NCBI RefSeq assembly: GCF_000633255.1
Contig: NZ_AYMJ01000028.1
Location: forward strand, 1-64,000
DNA: 64,000 nucleotides
Origin: Pseudomonas sp. H1h
Lineage (GTDB): Bacteria > Pseudomonadota > Gammaproteobacteria > Pseudomonadales > Pseudomonadaceae
Reading direction: 5' to 3'
The translations under genes were made by a program, and so were the position numbers. Below the pieces are notes generated by a model. That model had not been told where the DNA came from. It saw only the letters and a list, made by a program, of their open reading frames with translations, and did not search any database. Of this stretch, positions 53,401 to 62,087 are shown piece after piece; the first letter of the stretch is position 1; each line of letters begins with the position of its first letter.

Positions 53401-55668
53401 GCAGCAATGGACGTGCTTCCGGGGACGGTCTCGGTCCCCGCAGCCGCACGTCTGGCAACCCGTAGTCGGCAACGTGCAGCACTGGGTAAAACAGCCGCAC
53501 TGCCGACCTCCTGGCAATGGGCTCGACAGTCACTCGAGCGCTTCAAGGGCTACGAGTATGAATACGAAATTTCCCTGGCCGGCCTGCGCCCTGCCACCCA
53601 CGGCGTGTACCGCAACGTCTACCGCCATGCCGATGGCGACTTCATCGTCCGTCAGGGCCGTATCTATCGTGTCCAGCTCAGCGATGCGCCACGCGGTTGG
53701 AGACTCTACGGCACGTGGATTCGCGGCTACAAACAGCCGATCGCCCTCGACGAAAGCGGCCAGTGGAACACTCACTACGCGGTGTTCGGCACCGTGATGG
53801 AGGGCGGCGGTGCAGGCGGTGGCGCCGTACTCGGGCATCTGGCCGACGGCATGGACCCGCTCTGGCCTGCCCCGATCCGCCAGTGGTTGCCGCGCTGGTG
53901 GACTGATCGGCAACTGCGCAGACAATTGACCCTGAGCAATACCGCCGACGCCTACATCCGGCGCCTCGATACCCAGACCCGCGCCACCAATCAGTTGCTG
54001 GAGCACTACCAGAAACTCGCTTTCACCGAGCGCAAGCCCTTGCAGGCAGCGGTCGACGCGGCGTGCGTCAATGACCTCGACATTGCCATCGCCCAGTACC
54101 AGAACCTGACCGAACTTCTGCCCCTGAGCCACGGCCGCAAACGTCTGCAAATCGAGGACATCCGGAGTCGCTGCGCCTGGATCGTGGTAGACCGCGCCAT
54201 TCAGCGCATCAGCGTCGCCCGCGACCGCTTGCTCGACCACCTGAACCGGATCGACGATCTGGTCGCCGAATCCGACGCCACACGGTTTGACGACATCGCC
54301 ACCCATATCCAGCTGATGGCTCGGCGCAAGCTGATACGCAAGGAATTCCTCAGCGAGTTCGATCACCTGCATGTGCTCACCGAGCAGGCCAACCTGTGGA
54401 ATAACCGCATCACCATCCGCGCCCAGAAAGCCAAAATGGCAAAAGACATGACCGCCATCAACCGTGACCTCGGCCAAAGCACGCACGATTACCTCAGAAC
54501 CGCGCACCTGCTGGAAATCATTACCCGTTACGACGCTGTCGCTGATCTGTCCTGGGTGTATTTCCATACCCAGATGAAAGGCGCGCGGGTCAAGGTCGGG
54601 CGTGCGCTGTTGACCCTGCATCACCTGTCCGAGGTTCACGCCAGTCTGGCCCAGCGCAATCGGGTGATCGAAGATTGCCTTGAGATCTATGCCGGTTTCC
54701 GGCGCCAGCTCAACGCCTGGACGCTTGGCTATGCGCAGCATCTGGATCAGGAGCAAATCGGCCTGTTTCTCGATGGTTTGACCAAGGTCGAAGAACAGGC
54801 ACGCCATGCGATCAGACAACGTCCACCCATCAAGCCGAAAGAGCCTGGCGGCAGGCAACTGTTCGAAACCGAGGACAACCAGTTGCTGATCGGCACAGAG
54901 ACAATCGATGCCGGCACTCGCCAGAGACGCTTCACCGTGGAAGGCCTCGATGGTTTTCGCGAAACCTGGCTACCGCGCTCCAGCGGCAAGTTTCATCTGC
55001 AAGTGCAATCGCCCCCTTCCACACCGTCGCTACCCACCGATGTTCGCCCGTTGCTGGTCGAAGCCAGGCAACGGCTCACCGCTGTCACGGCCTACAGCAA
55101 CAAGGTGCAGGGATACGCCCGCCAGAACATGCTGCCGGTAGATCTGGAGCACATGCTTGGCAGCGAAGCCACGGAGTTGAGCACCCGCGCGCAAGCTATC
55201 GAGCGGCTGTCGCCGGCCGAGCCGGTGGTGCAGCAATTGCGCGACAAGGCGCGCGATATGCGGCGAGCGGGACGCACCTTGCGCATCGAGCAGTCACTGC
55301 GCAGCAAGACGCCCGGTGAAGGCTATCTGGACTATCTGCTGCAAGAGCAAGTGGTGGATATCCGCAAGGAAGGTTCGCTTCGGCCGCTTGGCAAACGCAC
55401 TGACGGACGCAAGGACTTTCTCCAGGAATATGAGGTGCGCGACCTCACCGCCACCCCGCCAAACACGCTGTGGTACGCACACTTTCACTACACCTCGGAC
55501 ACCGTCCCGTTCCATGACTTCGTCAAAGCTCATCTGAAACTTCCAGCGCAGCGCAATCTAGGCCTGCAATGGCAGCAGGCCCAAGCCGCCAGCGGCGCTC
55601 AGGTCGAGGCGATCTGGCGTGGTGATATCGGAAAACCGCTGGGCATCCAGCATTTCGCCAACCTCTAA
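50500..55668 (+). CDS. Giant dermonecrotic-toxin-domain protein (DUF6543 type)
   Basis: A 1722-residue protein with no signal peptide. The first ~900 residues are acidic and helical, with the repeated pattern of TcdA/TcdB-pore-like and dermonecrotic toxin N-terminal (DUF6543) proteins of Pseudomonas. One hydrophobic stretch (about 915-975, MLPFIGTAAALYDAW to AAMDVLPG) is the probable membrane-inserting segment. After it come helical regions and a C-terminal domain ending HFHYTSD...FHDFVKAHLKLP...LGIQHFANL, common in this family. Start at 50500 (MSHALPLV) with GGAG 9 bases before. I see no enzyme motif and no neighbouring immunity or secretion gene. Confidence 0.75.
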   Translation: MSHALPLVTVDFGLDQRLQPNVDQNLHLLATARLDDCHQQWLELMAHHPQQPESAWWGARAPGTALSRREHALSLYHLHFEAAIQLAGADGKLDTAQRHRLAQLLTPSNKIAQGLRVAQPVLNRVDNSRLRLYGTLMIQLEETVQLLYLPAHPQPLIRFEQQTDLERWLIDQHPNPLRTTSLDFIEFGDDPLNRGVEPLMSTSAITGANWTVLDTFFPVAPTLPQSAGQTVNEVAPFGLLVADIPLDLRRQTLALEQHALDRWMGDSEPNSAQRQQLAQQFDALSEARQAGHDAASALLDSRDPLKMLELRHVTNVHYHALLQARIAGLRIEVELQRLLNHLTVEEHRRVIALLDAPERNPQLADGVVARVSLSAADQDLTHIEDLHGVLVIAAPLALQPGSTESLLLYWPGQFGGLQHFDSRLALEQNLFKRSPNDRELALHLTPLNGDPLAWSLDQQLYQCEQQAAQILHDNPLPTHARERNSEIEKLREQHLPRLTLPLAQARERAFAERQEQDHSAALAGNLPAWFNNVDDAHRTRIKALISRYLVAMRGAHALLERELPPRQAFAEKRLDARLRTDFSLGTRVTVSLDLPDSTVWQKTVIEGAASGTPQRNILTASARRSDISLEQLAQDNIDQDMWWRLSFMQVKVSAGDDADRRNVEAGLNPIYLRKLVTELDLAGRYEMLIRQTFFGTPAEPAFQQAWRRECLSEPWRLMLKLQGEFAWLQGHIDTAGHDVLKIAIDAATPEAYAVDDQRIALLPAHLTVGGEDTLHQGPSTLTGVTFIVEQTAGLTLLYLPDSSDAIFLRQYETLEQARLDLFKRCVDSKMVNYLAGRALNGDFASHVSRIDQAQLRNFDALIGVGAAWPATTSLADHLLNVHMGRLLEAHRNSSRSNDALYLERCALKSGALFNYLKMAIGMLPFIGTAAALYDAWNSANLAVAAFLRGEIGQGLAEVEAVLLSLIDAAMDVLPGTVSVPAAARLATRSRQRAALGKTAALPTSWQWARQSLERFKGYEYEYEISLAGLRPATHGVYRNVYRHADGDFIVRQGRIYRVQLSDAPRGWRLYGTWIRGYKQPIALDESGQWNTHYAVFGTVMEGGGAGGGAVLGHLADGMDPLWPAPIRQWLPRWWTDRQLRRQLTLSNTADAYIRRLDTQTRATNQLLEHYQKLAFTERKPLQAAVDAACVNDLDIAIAQYQNLTELLPLSHGRKRLQIEDIRSRCAWIVVDRAIQRISVARDRLLDHLNRIDDLVAESDATRFDDIATHIQLMARRKLIRKEFLSEFDHLHVLTEQANLWNNRITIRAQKAKMAKDMTAINRDLGQSTHDYLRTAHLLEIITRYDAVADLSWVYFHTQMKGARVKVGRALLTLHHLSEVHASLAQRNRVIEDCLEIYAGFRRQLNAWTLGYAQHLDQEQIGLFLDGLTKVEEQARHAIRQRPPIKPKEPGGRQLFETEDNQLLIGTETIDAGTRQRRFTVEGLDGFRETWLPRSSGKFHLQVQSPPSTPSLPTDVRPLLVEARQRLTAVTAYSNKVQGYARQNMLPVDLEHMLGSEATELSTRAQAIERLSPAEPVVQQLRDKARDMRRAGRTLRIEQSLRSKTPGEGYLDYLLQEQVVDIRKEGSLRPLGKRTDGRKDFLQEYEVRDLTATPPNTLWYAHFHYTSDTVPFHDFVKAHLKLPAQRNLGLQWQQAQAASGAQVEAIWRGDIGKPLGIQHFANL

Positions 55669-55791
55669 GACAGAAAAACGGTGGGGCACGCGAGGTGCCC
55701 CGCCACACCTTCAGCGGTCGACAGTCCCGCCAACATGAGACAAACTCACCGCCTTCGCCTCGATCACAAATTTTCTTCATGGAGCCATGCG

Positions 55792-56709
55792 GTGCTTGAA
55801 ATCCGTCATCTGAAAACCCTGCATGCCCTGCGCGAAGCCGACAGCCTGGTCGACGCCGCCGACCGCCTGCACCTGACCCAATCGGCGTTGTCCCACCAGT
55901 TCAAGGAACTGGAGGAGCGCATGGGCATGCCGCTGTTTGTGCGCAAGACCAAACCGGTGCGCTTCACCAGTGCCGGCCTGCGCCTGCTGCAACTGGCGGA
56001 CGCGACCCTGCCGCTGCTGCGCGCCGCTGAACGCGACATCAGCCGACTGGCCGGAGGCACCGCCGGACGCCTGCACATGGCGATCGAGTGCCACAGCTGT
56101 TTTCAGTGGCTGATGCCGACCATCGACCAGTTCCGCGACGCCTGGCCGGAAGTCGAGCTCGACCTGGCCTCGGGTTTCGCCTTCGCCCCGCTGCCAGCCC
56201 TGGCCCGTGGCGACCTGGACCTGGTCGTGACGTCCGACCCCTTGGAAATTGCCGGCATCACCTACGTGCCGCTGTTCACCTACGAAGCGATGCTCGCAGT
56301 CGCCAACCAGCACCCGCTGGCGAGCAAACCCTATATCGTCCCCGAGGACCTGCTGACTGAAACCCTGATCACCTATCCGGTGGAACGCGACCGGCTGGAC
56401 ATTTTCACCCGCTTCCTGGAGCCGGCCGACATCGAACCGGCGCAGGTTCGCACCTCGGAACTGTCGGTGATGATGATGCAACTGGTCGCCAGCGGCCGTG
56501 GCGTCTGCGGCATGCCGCACTGGGCGCTGCACGAATACAGCTCGCGCGGCTATGTGAAGGCCAAACGACTGGGCGAGAAGGGTCTGTTTGCCACGCTGTA
56601 CGCAGCGATCCGCGCCGACATGCTGGATGCGCCGTACATGCGCGATTTCCTGCTGACGGCCAAGGACACGTCGTTCTCGACGCTGGATGGGGTCAGCGCC
56701 GTACGCTGA
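55792..56709 (+). CDS. metR: LysR-type regulator MetR
   Basis: Homocysteine-responsive activator of methionine genes, 305 residues. The N-terminal helix-turn-helix is SLVDAADRLHLTQSALSHQFKELEERMG; the effector domain contains MAIECHSCFQWLMP and SDPLEIAGITY typical of MetR. It starts at a GTG with GGAG 7 bases upstream; the open frame further upstream is non-coding. metE is not next to it. A REPIN follows the gene. Confidence 0.92.
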   Translation: MLEIRHLKTLHALREADSLVDAADRLHLTQSALSHQFKELEERMGMPLFVRKTKPVRFTSAGLRLLQLADATLPLLRAAERDISRLAGGTAGRLHMAIECHSCFQWLMPTIDQFRDAWPEVELDLASGFAFAPLPALARGDLDLVVTSDPLEIAGITYVPLFTYEAMLAVANQHPLASKPYIVPEDLLTETLITYPVERDRLDIFTRFLEPADIEPAQVRTSELSVMMMQLVASGRGVCGMPHWALHEYSSRGYVKAKRLGEKGLFATLYAAIRADMLDAPYMRDFLLTAKDTSFSTLDGVSAVR

Positions 56710-56755
56710 CGCTGCAAAGCAAAAGATCGCAGCCTGCAGCAACGCCACCTTCACC

Positions 56756-56845
56756 TGTGGGAGCGGGCTTGCTCGCGAAAGCGTCAAGTCAGGCAAAAAT
56801 GAGCTATCTGACACACCGCATTCGCGAGCAAGCCCACTCCCACAG
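56756..56845. repeat. REPIN, type I
   Basis: TGTGGGAGCGGGCTTGCTCG facing TTCGCGAGCAAGCCCACTCC, between convergent metR and the GNAT gene. Confidence 0.88.
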
Positions 56846-56860
56846 GGGGTCAGTGTGAAA

Positions 56861-57358
56861 TCAAAGTTGGCGCCACATGTGAATCTTGTCGAAGTAGTCT
56901 TCGCCTACCCGAACCGCGAGCGGCTCAAGCCCGAACTGGATGAAGCCGCAGCGCTGGTACAGGTTGAACGCGGCGTCGTTGCCGGCGGTGACGGTGAGCT
57001 GGATGACTTTCAGCGCAGGATGATTTTGCGCTTCGGCCAGGGCGGCCTGGACCAGTTCATGGCCCAGACCGCGCTGACGAAAATCGGCTGACACGTACAT
57101 GCCGAACAGGGTGACCTTGTGGCGTGCCTTTTCCCGGGGCTCGAAGGCCAGGCCAACGATGCCGGCCAGCACTCCGGCCTCGAATGCTCCCAGTACCACA
57201 TCGAGCCTGCTGGTCAGGCGCCCTTCCCACCAGCTCAACGGCATCACCGCGCGCTCGCGCACGCTTGAGGTGAACGCCTGTGGATGGCGATCGTAAGCCT
57301 CCAGCATCAATTCGCGGTAGGCCAGCGCGTGGCTGGCGTCGAGCCGCTCGACCCACAT
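56861..57358 (-). CDS. GNAT-family N-acetyltransferase
   Basis: A 165-residue acetyltransferase with the acetyl-CoA-binding loop in DFRQRGLGHELV and AFNLYQRCGFIQFG at the end of the fold. Last gene of a probable nudix-lysE-GNAT operon; two bases separate it from the LysE-type gene. Acceptor unknown; pairing with an amino-acid exporter suggests an amino acid or amine. Confidence 0.88.
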   Translation of the reverse strand: MWVERLDASHALAYRELMLEAYDRHPQAFTSSVRERAVMPLSWWEGRLTSRLDVVLGAFEAGVLAGIVGLAFEPREKARHKVTLFGMYVSADFRQRGLGHELVQAALAEAQNHPALKVIQLTVTAGNDAAFNLYQRCGFIQFGLEPLAVRVGEDYFDKIHMWRQL

Positions 57359-57360
57359 GT

Positions 57361-57999
57361 TCAGGCCGTCCTGCGTTGTTCAAGCATCAGGCGCACAGCC
57401 AGGGCACCGAGCACAAAGCCCATGAAGTAGCGCTGGATTGCCAGCCACGTCGGGTTGCGCACGAACCACGAGGCAATGCCTGCCGCAAACAACGCGATCA
57501 GCAGATTGACGCTGAAACTGACGCTGATCTGGGTCAGGCCGAGGATGATGCTCTGGGTGAACACCGAGCCGTGTTCGGGGGTGATGAACTGCGGAAACAC
57601 CGAGAGGTAGAACACCGCGATTTTCGGGTTCAACGCGCTGGTGAGAAAACCCATGGTGATCAGTTTGCGCGACGAGTCCGGTGGCAATTGCTGCGCTTCG
57701 AATGGCGAGCGCGCACCGGGTTTGACCGCTTGCCAAGCCATCCACAGCAAGTACAGCGCGCCGGCCCACTTCAGCACCTCATAGGCCATCGGCACCGCCA
57801 GAAACACCGCGGTCAAGCCGGCAGCCGCGGCGAACATATGCACGAAGAATCCACTCACCACGCCGAGCAACGAGGTGACCCCGGCCTTGCGCCCCTGACA
57901 GATCGAACGCGAGATCAGGTAAATCATGTTCGGCCCCGGCGTCAGTACCATCAACAGCGCGGCGGCAGCAAAAATCAGCAGGTCTTGAAGCGGGATCAT
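57361..57999 (-). CDS. LysE/RhtB-family amino-acid exporter
   Basis: A 212-residue inner-membrane exporter with six hydrophobic segments and the LTPGPNMIYLISRS motif near the N-terminus; FLTSALNPKIAVFYLS is the family repeat. Lies between a nudix gene (24 bases upstream) and a GNAT gene (2 bases downstream), as one operon. Confidence 0.9.
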   Translation of the reverse strand: MIPLQDLLIFAAAALLMVLTPGPNMIYLISRSICQGRKAGVTSLLGVVSGFFVHMFAAAAGLTAVFLAVPMAYEVLKWAGALYLLWMAWQAVKPGARSPFEAQQLPPDSSRKLITMGFLTSALNPKIAVFYLSVFPQFITPEHGSVFTQSIILGLTQISVSFSVNLLIALFAAGIASWFVRNPTWLAIQRYFMGFVLGALAVRLMLEQRRTA

Positions 58000-58023
58000 G
58001 GATGACGTCCTGTGCGTGGATGA

Positions 58024-58458
58024 TCAGGCGGTTTCGCTGAGCGAGGCTCGATAAAACGGCAGGATCAGGTCGCGTGTCAATGGCGCCAGCACCAGACCAC
58101 CGTCAGTGGCCGGATCGATCCAGAGCACTTCCTCGATTTCGGCAGCCGGAGTCACATCGGTGTCGATAGTCAGTTGAAAGATCTGGGCCTGAACAACAAA
58201 CCCCGGCTCGTTGGCGGCGGGCGCCGAGAACTGACCGAGAAAAGACGCCTGCGCCGGATCGATCTGCAGGCCCAACTCTTCCTCCAGCTCACGGGCCAGC
58301 GCGTGCACCGGCAACTCATGCGCTTCGATCTTGCCGCCCGGTTGCATGAACGCCGTGGTGCCGCGCTTGCGCACCAGCAGGGTCTGGCCTTCAGTGTTGA
58401 GCAACAAGGCGGCGGCAATACGGATGAGGCGTGGAGATACAACGGATGCAGAGGTCAT
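58024..58458 (-). CDS. Nudix hydrolase
   Basis: A 144-residue protein with a complete nudix box: GGKIEAHELPVHALA followed by RELEEELGL. It cleaves a nucleoside diphosphate linked to some moiety; the substrate class cannot be told. The start at 58458 (MTSASVVSP) is likelier than an ATG 13 codons upstream. First gene of the operon with lysE and GNAT genes. Confidence 0.88.
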   Translation of the reverse strand: MTSASVVSPRLIRIAAALLLNTEGQTLLVRKRGTTAFMQPGGKIEAHELPVHALARELEEELGLQIDPAQASFLGQFSAPAANEPGFVVQAQIFQLTIDTDVTPAAEIEEVLWIDPATDGGLVLAPLTRDLILPFYRASLSETA

Positions 58459-58524
58459 GGGGCAGCCACCGTCCTGGAAAAGCCGCAAGGATCCCATGCC
58501 TGCCCAATGCCGTCACCTCACAGA

Positions 58525-58634
58525 TCATTCCCCCAGGGCCTTGAGCGCGGCTTCAACCTCCTCCGGCACCTTGACGAAGTGGAAGTCGCAGACCCCGGCG
58601 CGGGGATCGCGCCGGCCCGCGGCCTGAAGACGCC
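58525..58634 (-). pseudogene. Possible remnant of a coding sequence, C-terminal end only
   Basis: Right after the permease stop, the minus strand holds about 36 codons with strong Pseudomonas third-position G/C bias, reading ...AGVCDFHFVKVPEEVEAALK... and ending in TGA. No start or upstream domain belongs to it, because the permease gene fills the upstream DNA. The phrase looks like the last helix of an aminotransferase-type protein, but this is a guess. It may be what remains of a deleted gene. Confidence 0.35.
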
Positions 58635-59960
58635 TCAGGTCGCTTCCTGGAAATCCATCTCCGGCGGCTGACGACGAAAGCCGCCGGTAAGTACCGCCAG
58701 ATACACCACGCCCACCGCCAGCCAGCTCAGGCCCAGATACACCGCCAGGTGATCCAGGCTGACCATCAGCCACAAGTCCGCCACCAGCCCGATAAACGGA
58801 CACACCAGAAACAGCAGCAGTTCGCGCGGGCCTTTTTTCTCGCCACCGATCCAGTAATGGAAGATCACCGACAGGTTGACCAGGCTGAACGCCAGGAATG
58901 CGCCGAAGTTGATGAACGAAGTGGACGTGGTCACGTCAAGTTTCAGGGCCAGCAACGCCACCACCGCACACAGCAGAATGCTGTTGACCGGTGTACCGAA
59001 GCGCGCGTGCAAGGTGCCGAAAAACGACTTGGGCAACACGCCGTCGCGGCCCATGGCAAATAGCAGGCGTGAGCCGCTGGCCTGAGCGGACAACCCCGAG
59101 GCGAACTGGCCGACGATCAGGCCGATGAGGAAGATCGAGACGAACAGATCGCCGCCGATATTGCGCGCAATTTCATAGGCCGCCGAGTCGACGCTGTCGA
59201 ACTGGAACGACGGGTGCGCGATCTGCACAAAGTACGACACACCGACGAAGATCAGACCGCCGATCAGCGTGATCAACATGATCGCCCGCGGGATGGTGCG
59301 GCGCGGGTCGCGGGTTTCCTCGGTCAACGTACTCACGGCGTCGAAACCGAGGAACGAATAGCAGGCAATCGCCGCGCCGCTCATGATCAGCGGCATCTGC
59401 ATGTCGCCGTTGAAGAACGGTTTGATCGACCACAGCGGCGTACTCGCATCGCCCCCCACGTAGTGCACGCACAAGGTGACGAAAGCGATCAGCACCAGAA
59501 ACTGCACCAGCATCAGCAAGGCGTTGATGCCGTTGGCCAGTTTCAGGCCAATGATGTTGATCGCACTGGTGATTCCAATGAACGCCAGCACCCAGATCCA
59601 CTGCGCAATCGAGGGGAACGCCGACCCCAGGTACGCCGCGCCGATCAGCCAGATCGCCATCGGCAGAAACAGGTAATCGAGCAGCACCGCCCAACCGGCG
59701 ATGAAGCCAAGTTTAGGGCTGATCGCCTTGCGCACGTAGCTGTAGGCGGAACCGGCGACCGGGAACGCGGCGGCCATGCGTCCGTAGCTCATGGCAGTGA
59801 AGAACATCGCCACCAGTGCTGCCAGATACGCGGCCGGGACCATGCCGGCGGTGGATTGAGCGAGGATGCCGAAGGTGCCGAGGACAATGATCGGCGTCAT
59901 GTAGGCGATGCCGAACAGCACCACCGACCCTAATGACAGGGTGCGTTGCAAACGAGCCAT
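58635..59960 (-). CDS. APC-superfamily amino-acid/polyamine permease
   Basis: A 441-residue inner-membrane transporter with twelve hydrophobic segments and the APC start SVVLFGIAYMTPIIVLGTFG. GFDAVSTLTEETRDPRRTIP is the conserved cytoplasmic loop after helix 6. I start it at 59960 (MARLQRTLS); the frame is open upstream without a better signal. Next to a nitrilase-type amidase, it probably imports a nitrogen compound for that pathway (compare PA3597-PA3598). Confidence 0.9.
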   Translation of the reverse strand: MARLQRTLSLGSVVLFGIAYMTPIIVLGTFGILAQSTAGMVPAAYLAALVAMFFTAMSYGRMAAAFPVAGSAYSYVRKAISPKLGFIAGWAVLLDYLFLPMAIWLIGAAYLGSAFPSIAQWIWVLAFIGITSAINIIGLKLANGINALLMLVQFLVLIAFVTLCVHYVGGDASTPLWSIKPFFNGDMQMPLIMSGAAIACYSFLGFDAVSTLTEETRDPRRTIPRAIMLITLIGGLIFVGVSYFVQIAHPSFQFDSVDSAAYEIARNIGGDLFVSIFLIGLIVGQFASGLSAQASGSRLLFAMGRDGVLPKSFFGTLHARFGTPVNSILLCAVVALLALKLDVTTSTSFINFGAFLAFSLVNLSVIFHYWIGGEKKGPRELLLFLVCPFIGLVADLWLMVSLDHLAVYLGLSWLAVGVVYLAVLTGGFRRQPPEMDFQEAT

Positions 59961-60065
59961 GAGCGACTTACTCCGAATTTTATTGGATTTATGGCAGAGC
60001 CGAGTTCGGCGAATGTTTCGGGTGTGGCTTTGTTGTTTTTGGATCAAACAGGTGTGTTGTCTGGG

Positions 60066-60146
60066 CGGGCCCTATCGCGAGCAGGCTCACTCCTAAAGGG
60101 TGTACGCGGTGGATGCAGGAGTGAGCCTGCTCGCGATAGGGCCGGT
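60066..60146. repeat. REPIN, type II
   Basis: GCCCTATCGCGAGCAGGCTC faces GAGCCTGCTCGCGATAGGGC across about 40 bases. It is the second example of the type II core. Confidence 0.85.
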
Positions 60147-60168
60147 ACAGTCGATGAAAAAAATCGGA

Positions 60169-60990
60169 TCAGCGCGAAGGAATCAGCAACTCGTGCAAAC
60201 CACCAGCGTGCTCCAGCACCTCCCCCGGCAGCTTCAAGCGCTGGTCATCCAGATAGCGGTAATCCTTGCGCGCGATCTCCAGTTGAGCGAAATCCAGCTC
60301 GACGCTGAACTGCCCTTCTTCACGCCCGGCCTCGAACAGCAACGTCCCCAGCGGATCGACCAGCGCACTGCCGCCGGCGAACATCAAGCCGTCATCCCCG
60401 GCCTCGACGCGGTTGACCATCAGCGCGAACGCCTGATTCTCCTGGGCGCGGGCCATGATCGCGGTACGGTGGGTCGGCGCGTACGGGTCCATGTTGCCGT
60501 TGGTCACGATCAGCAACTCGGCGCCCAGTTGCGCCAACGCACGGGCGGACTCGGGGAATTCGATGTCGTAGCAAATCAACAAGCCAACGCGCACCCCGTT
60601 CCACAGACACGTGGCATAGCGGTCGCCGGCCTCGAACACGCCGCGATCCGATGCCCAGAGGTGGGTCTTGCGATATTTCAGGGCAATGCCCTCGGGGGTG
60701 ATCAGCAGCGTGGTGTTGTAGAAGCGCCCGTTGTCGTTTTCGGCCATGCCGATCACCACGCCGATGTTGCGCTGACGGGCGGCGGCCAGCACTGCGCCGA
60801 CGGTCGGGCCATCCGTCGGCTCGGCGATCTGCGCCACAGTGTCGGCGGTCGGGAAGCCCATCAGGTGGGTTTCCGGGAACACGATCAATTGCGTGTCGGC
60901 AGCACACGCCGCAATCGCCGCGAGGGCGCGTTCGAGGTTGTACGCGGTGCCATTGTCACGGCCCGCCAGTTGGGCGAGTTCGACTTTCAT
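60169..60990 (-). CDS. Carbon-nitrogen hydrolase (nitrilase superfamily)
   Basis: A 273-residue amidase of the nitrilase superfamily. The catalytic triad is Glu40 (VFPETHLMG), Lys108 (YRKTHLW) and Cys140 (LLICYDIEFPE). The group includes N-carbamoylputrescine amidases, R-amidases and omega-amidases; which one cannot be said. The start at 60990 (MKVELAQLAG) fits the family. Divergent from a LuxR regulator that probably controls it, and upstream of the permease. Confidence 0.92.
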   Translation of the reverse strand: MKVELAQLAGRDNGTAYNLERALAAIAACAADTQLIVFPETHLMGFPTADTVAQIAEPTDGPTVGAVLAAARQRNIGVVIGMAENDNGRFYNTTLLITPEGIALKYRKTHLWASDRGVFEAGDRYATCLWNGVRVGLLICYDIEFPESARALAQLGAELLIVTNGNMDPYAPTHRTAIMARAQENQAFALMVNRVEAGDDGLMFAGGSALVDPLGTLLFEAGREEGQFSVELDFAQLEIARKDYRYLDDQRLKLPGEVLEHAGGLHELLIPSR

Positions 60991-61115
60991 GAAGATTCCT
61001 TGTGATGAGCATCGGGCGCTGAAAGATTGCCCGGTGGCTGTCTGTGGGCCAGTATGCGCAGCAAGCAACCGGTCAGGGAATCACGCGGCCGGGGTAACCC
61101 GATAGGGGTAGATCC

Positions 61116-61916
61116 ATGACCGTTTCGTTTGATGACATCACCTGGCACCGCGCCGTCGGCCAACTGATCGACGCGCTCGACAAGCCCAATTTCTGGGCGC
61201 AACTGGTGCGATTGCTCGACCAGTACGTGGCGTTCGATAGCTGGGTGGCGCTGCTGTTCAGCGCCGATCAGCACCCGCAGGTCTTCGCCGAATGCCCTGG
61301 CGAGGACGGCAGTCCCGACCAACTGTTTCAGGATTATCTGCGCGGGTTGTACCTGCTCGACCCGTTCTACATCGCCTGCCGCGAGCAGTCGCGCACCGGG
61401 TTGTACCGCCTGTCCGAGGTGGCGCCGGAGCATTTCGAGCTGACCGAGTATTACCAGCGATACTTTCGTCTGAATGTGGTCGCCGACGAAATCCAGTTCA
61501 ATTGCCAGCTCGAAGGCGAACGCACGCTGTGCCTGTCGCTGGGCAGTGAAAAACGTTTCACTGGCGAACAGATCGCTTTGCTGTCTTTGATCCAGCCGTG
61601 GGTGCTGGGCCTGTTGCGCCAGCGCCTGCCGTACGAGATCAACGAAACCGTAGCCCTCGCTGCTGCGCCTGCACCGGCCGACTGGCGGGTGCAACTGGAA
61701 GCGTCGGTGCAGCAACTCAAGGGCGCGCAACTGACCGCCCGGGAGCTGGATGTCGGGCGTTTGATGCTCAGCGGTTGCTCCAGTAAAGAAATCGCCCGTA
61801 AGCTGGAAATCTCCGTAGAAACCGTGAAAGTCCATAAGAAACACATGTACAGCAAGCTGGGAATCAAATCCCAGTCGGAGCTGTTTTCGATTTTTCTCCA
61901 GGCACAAAATGCCTGA
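61116..61916 (+). CDS. LuxR-family transcriptional regulator
   Basis: A 266-residue regulator with a C-terminal LuxR helix-turn-helix (about 203-262: LTARELDVGRLMLSGCSSKE, then SVETVKVHKKHMYSKLGI). The N-terminal 190 residues do not look like an acyl-homoserine-lactone-binding domain or a receiver. Its 125-base promoter region is shared with the divergent amidase gene, the likely target (compare PA3599 beside PA3598). Confidence 0.88.
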   Translation: MTVSFDDITWHRAVGQLIDALDKPNFWAQLVRLLDQYVAFDSWVALLFSADQHPQVFAECPGEDGSPDQLFQDYLRGLYLLDPFYIACREQSRTGLYRLSEVAPEHFELTEYYQRYFRLNVVADEIQFNCQLEGERTLCLSLGSEKRFTGEQIALLSLIQPWVLGLLRQRLPYEINETVALAAAPAPADWRVQLEASVQQLKGAQLTARELDVGRLMLSGCSSKEIARKLEISVETVKVHKKHMYSKLGIKSQSELFSIFLQAQNA

Positions 61917-61936
61917 CTGCAACGTGGAACAGCTTT

Positions 61937-62043
61937 TGTGGGAGCGGGCTTGCTCGCGAAGAGCCCATCACTTCCAACATGAGGTCATCTGGCACAGCGC
62001 TTTCGTCGGATCGCCGTCCGGAGCAAGCCCGCTCCCGCAGGGG
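61937..62043. repeat. REPIN, type I, one arm degenerate
   Basis: TTGTGGGAGCGGGCTTGCTC with a partner CCGGAGCAAGCCCGCTCCCG whose inner part (CGCGAA) has decayed. Confidence 0.75.
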
Positions 62044-62087
62044 TCCTGCGTTGCTGAATTTATTGAGTCCGAACCCAAGGAAACCGT

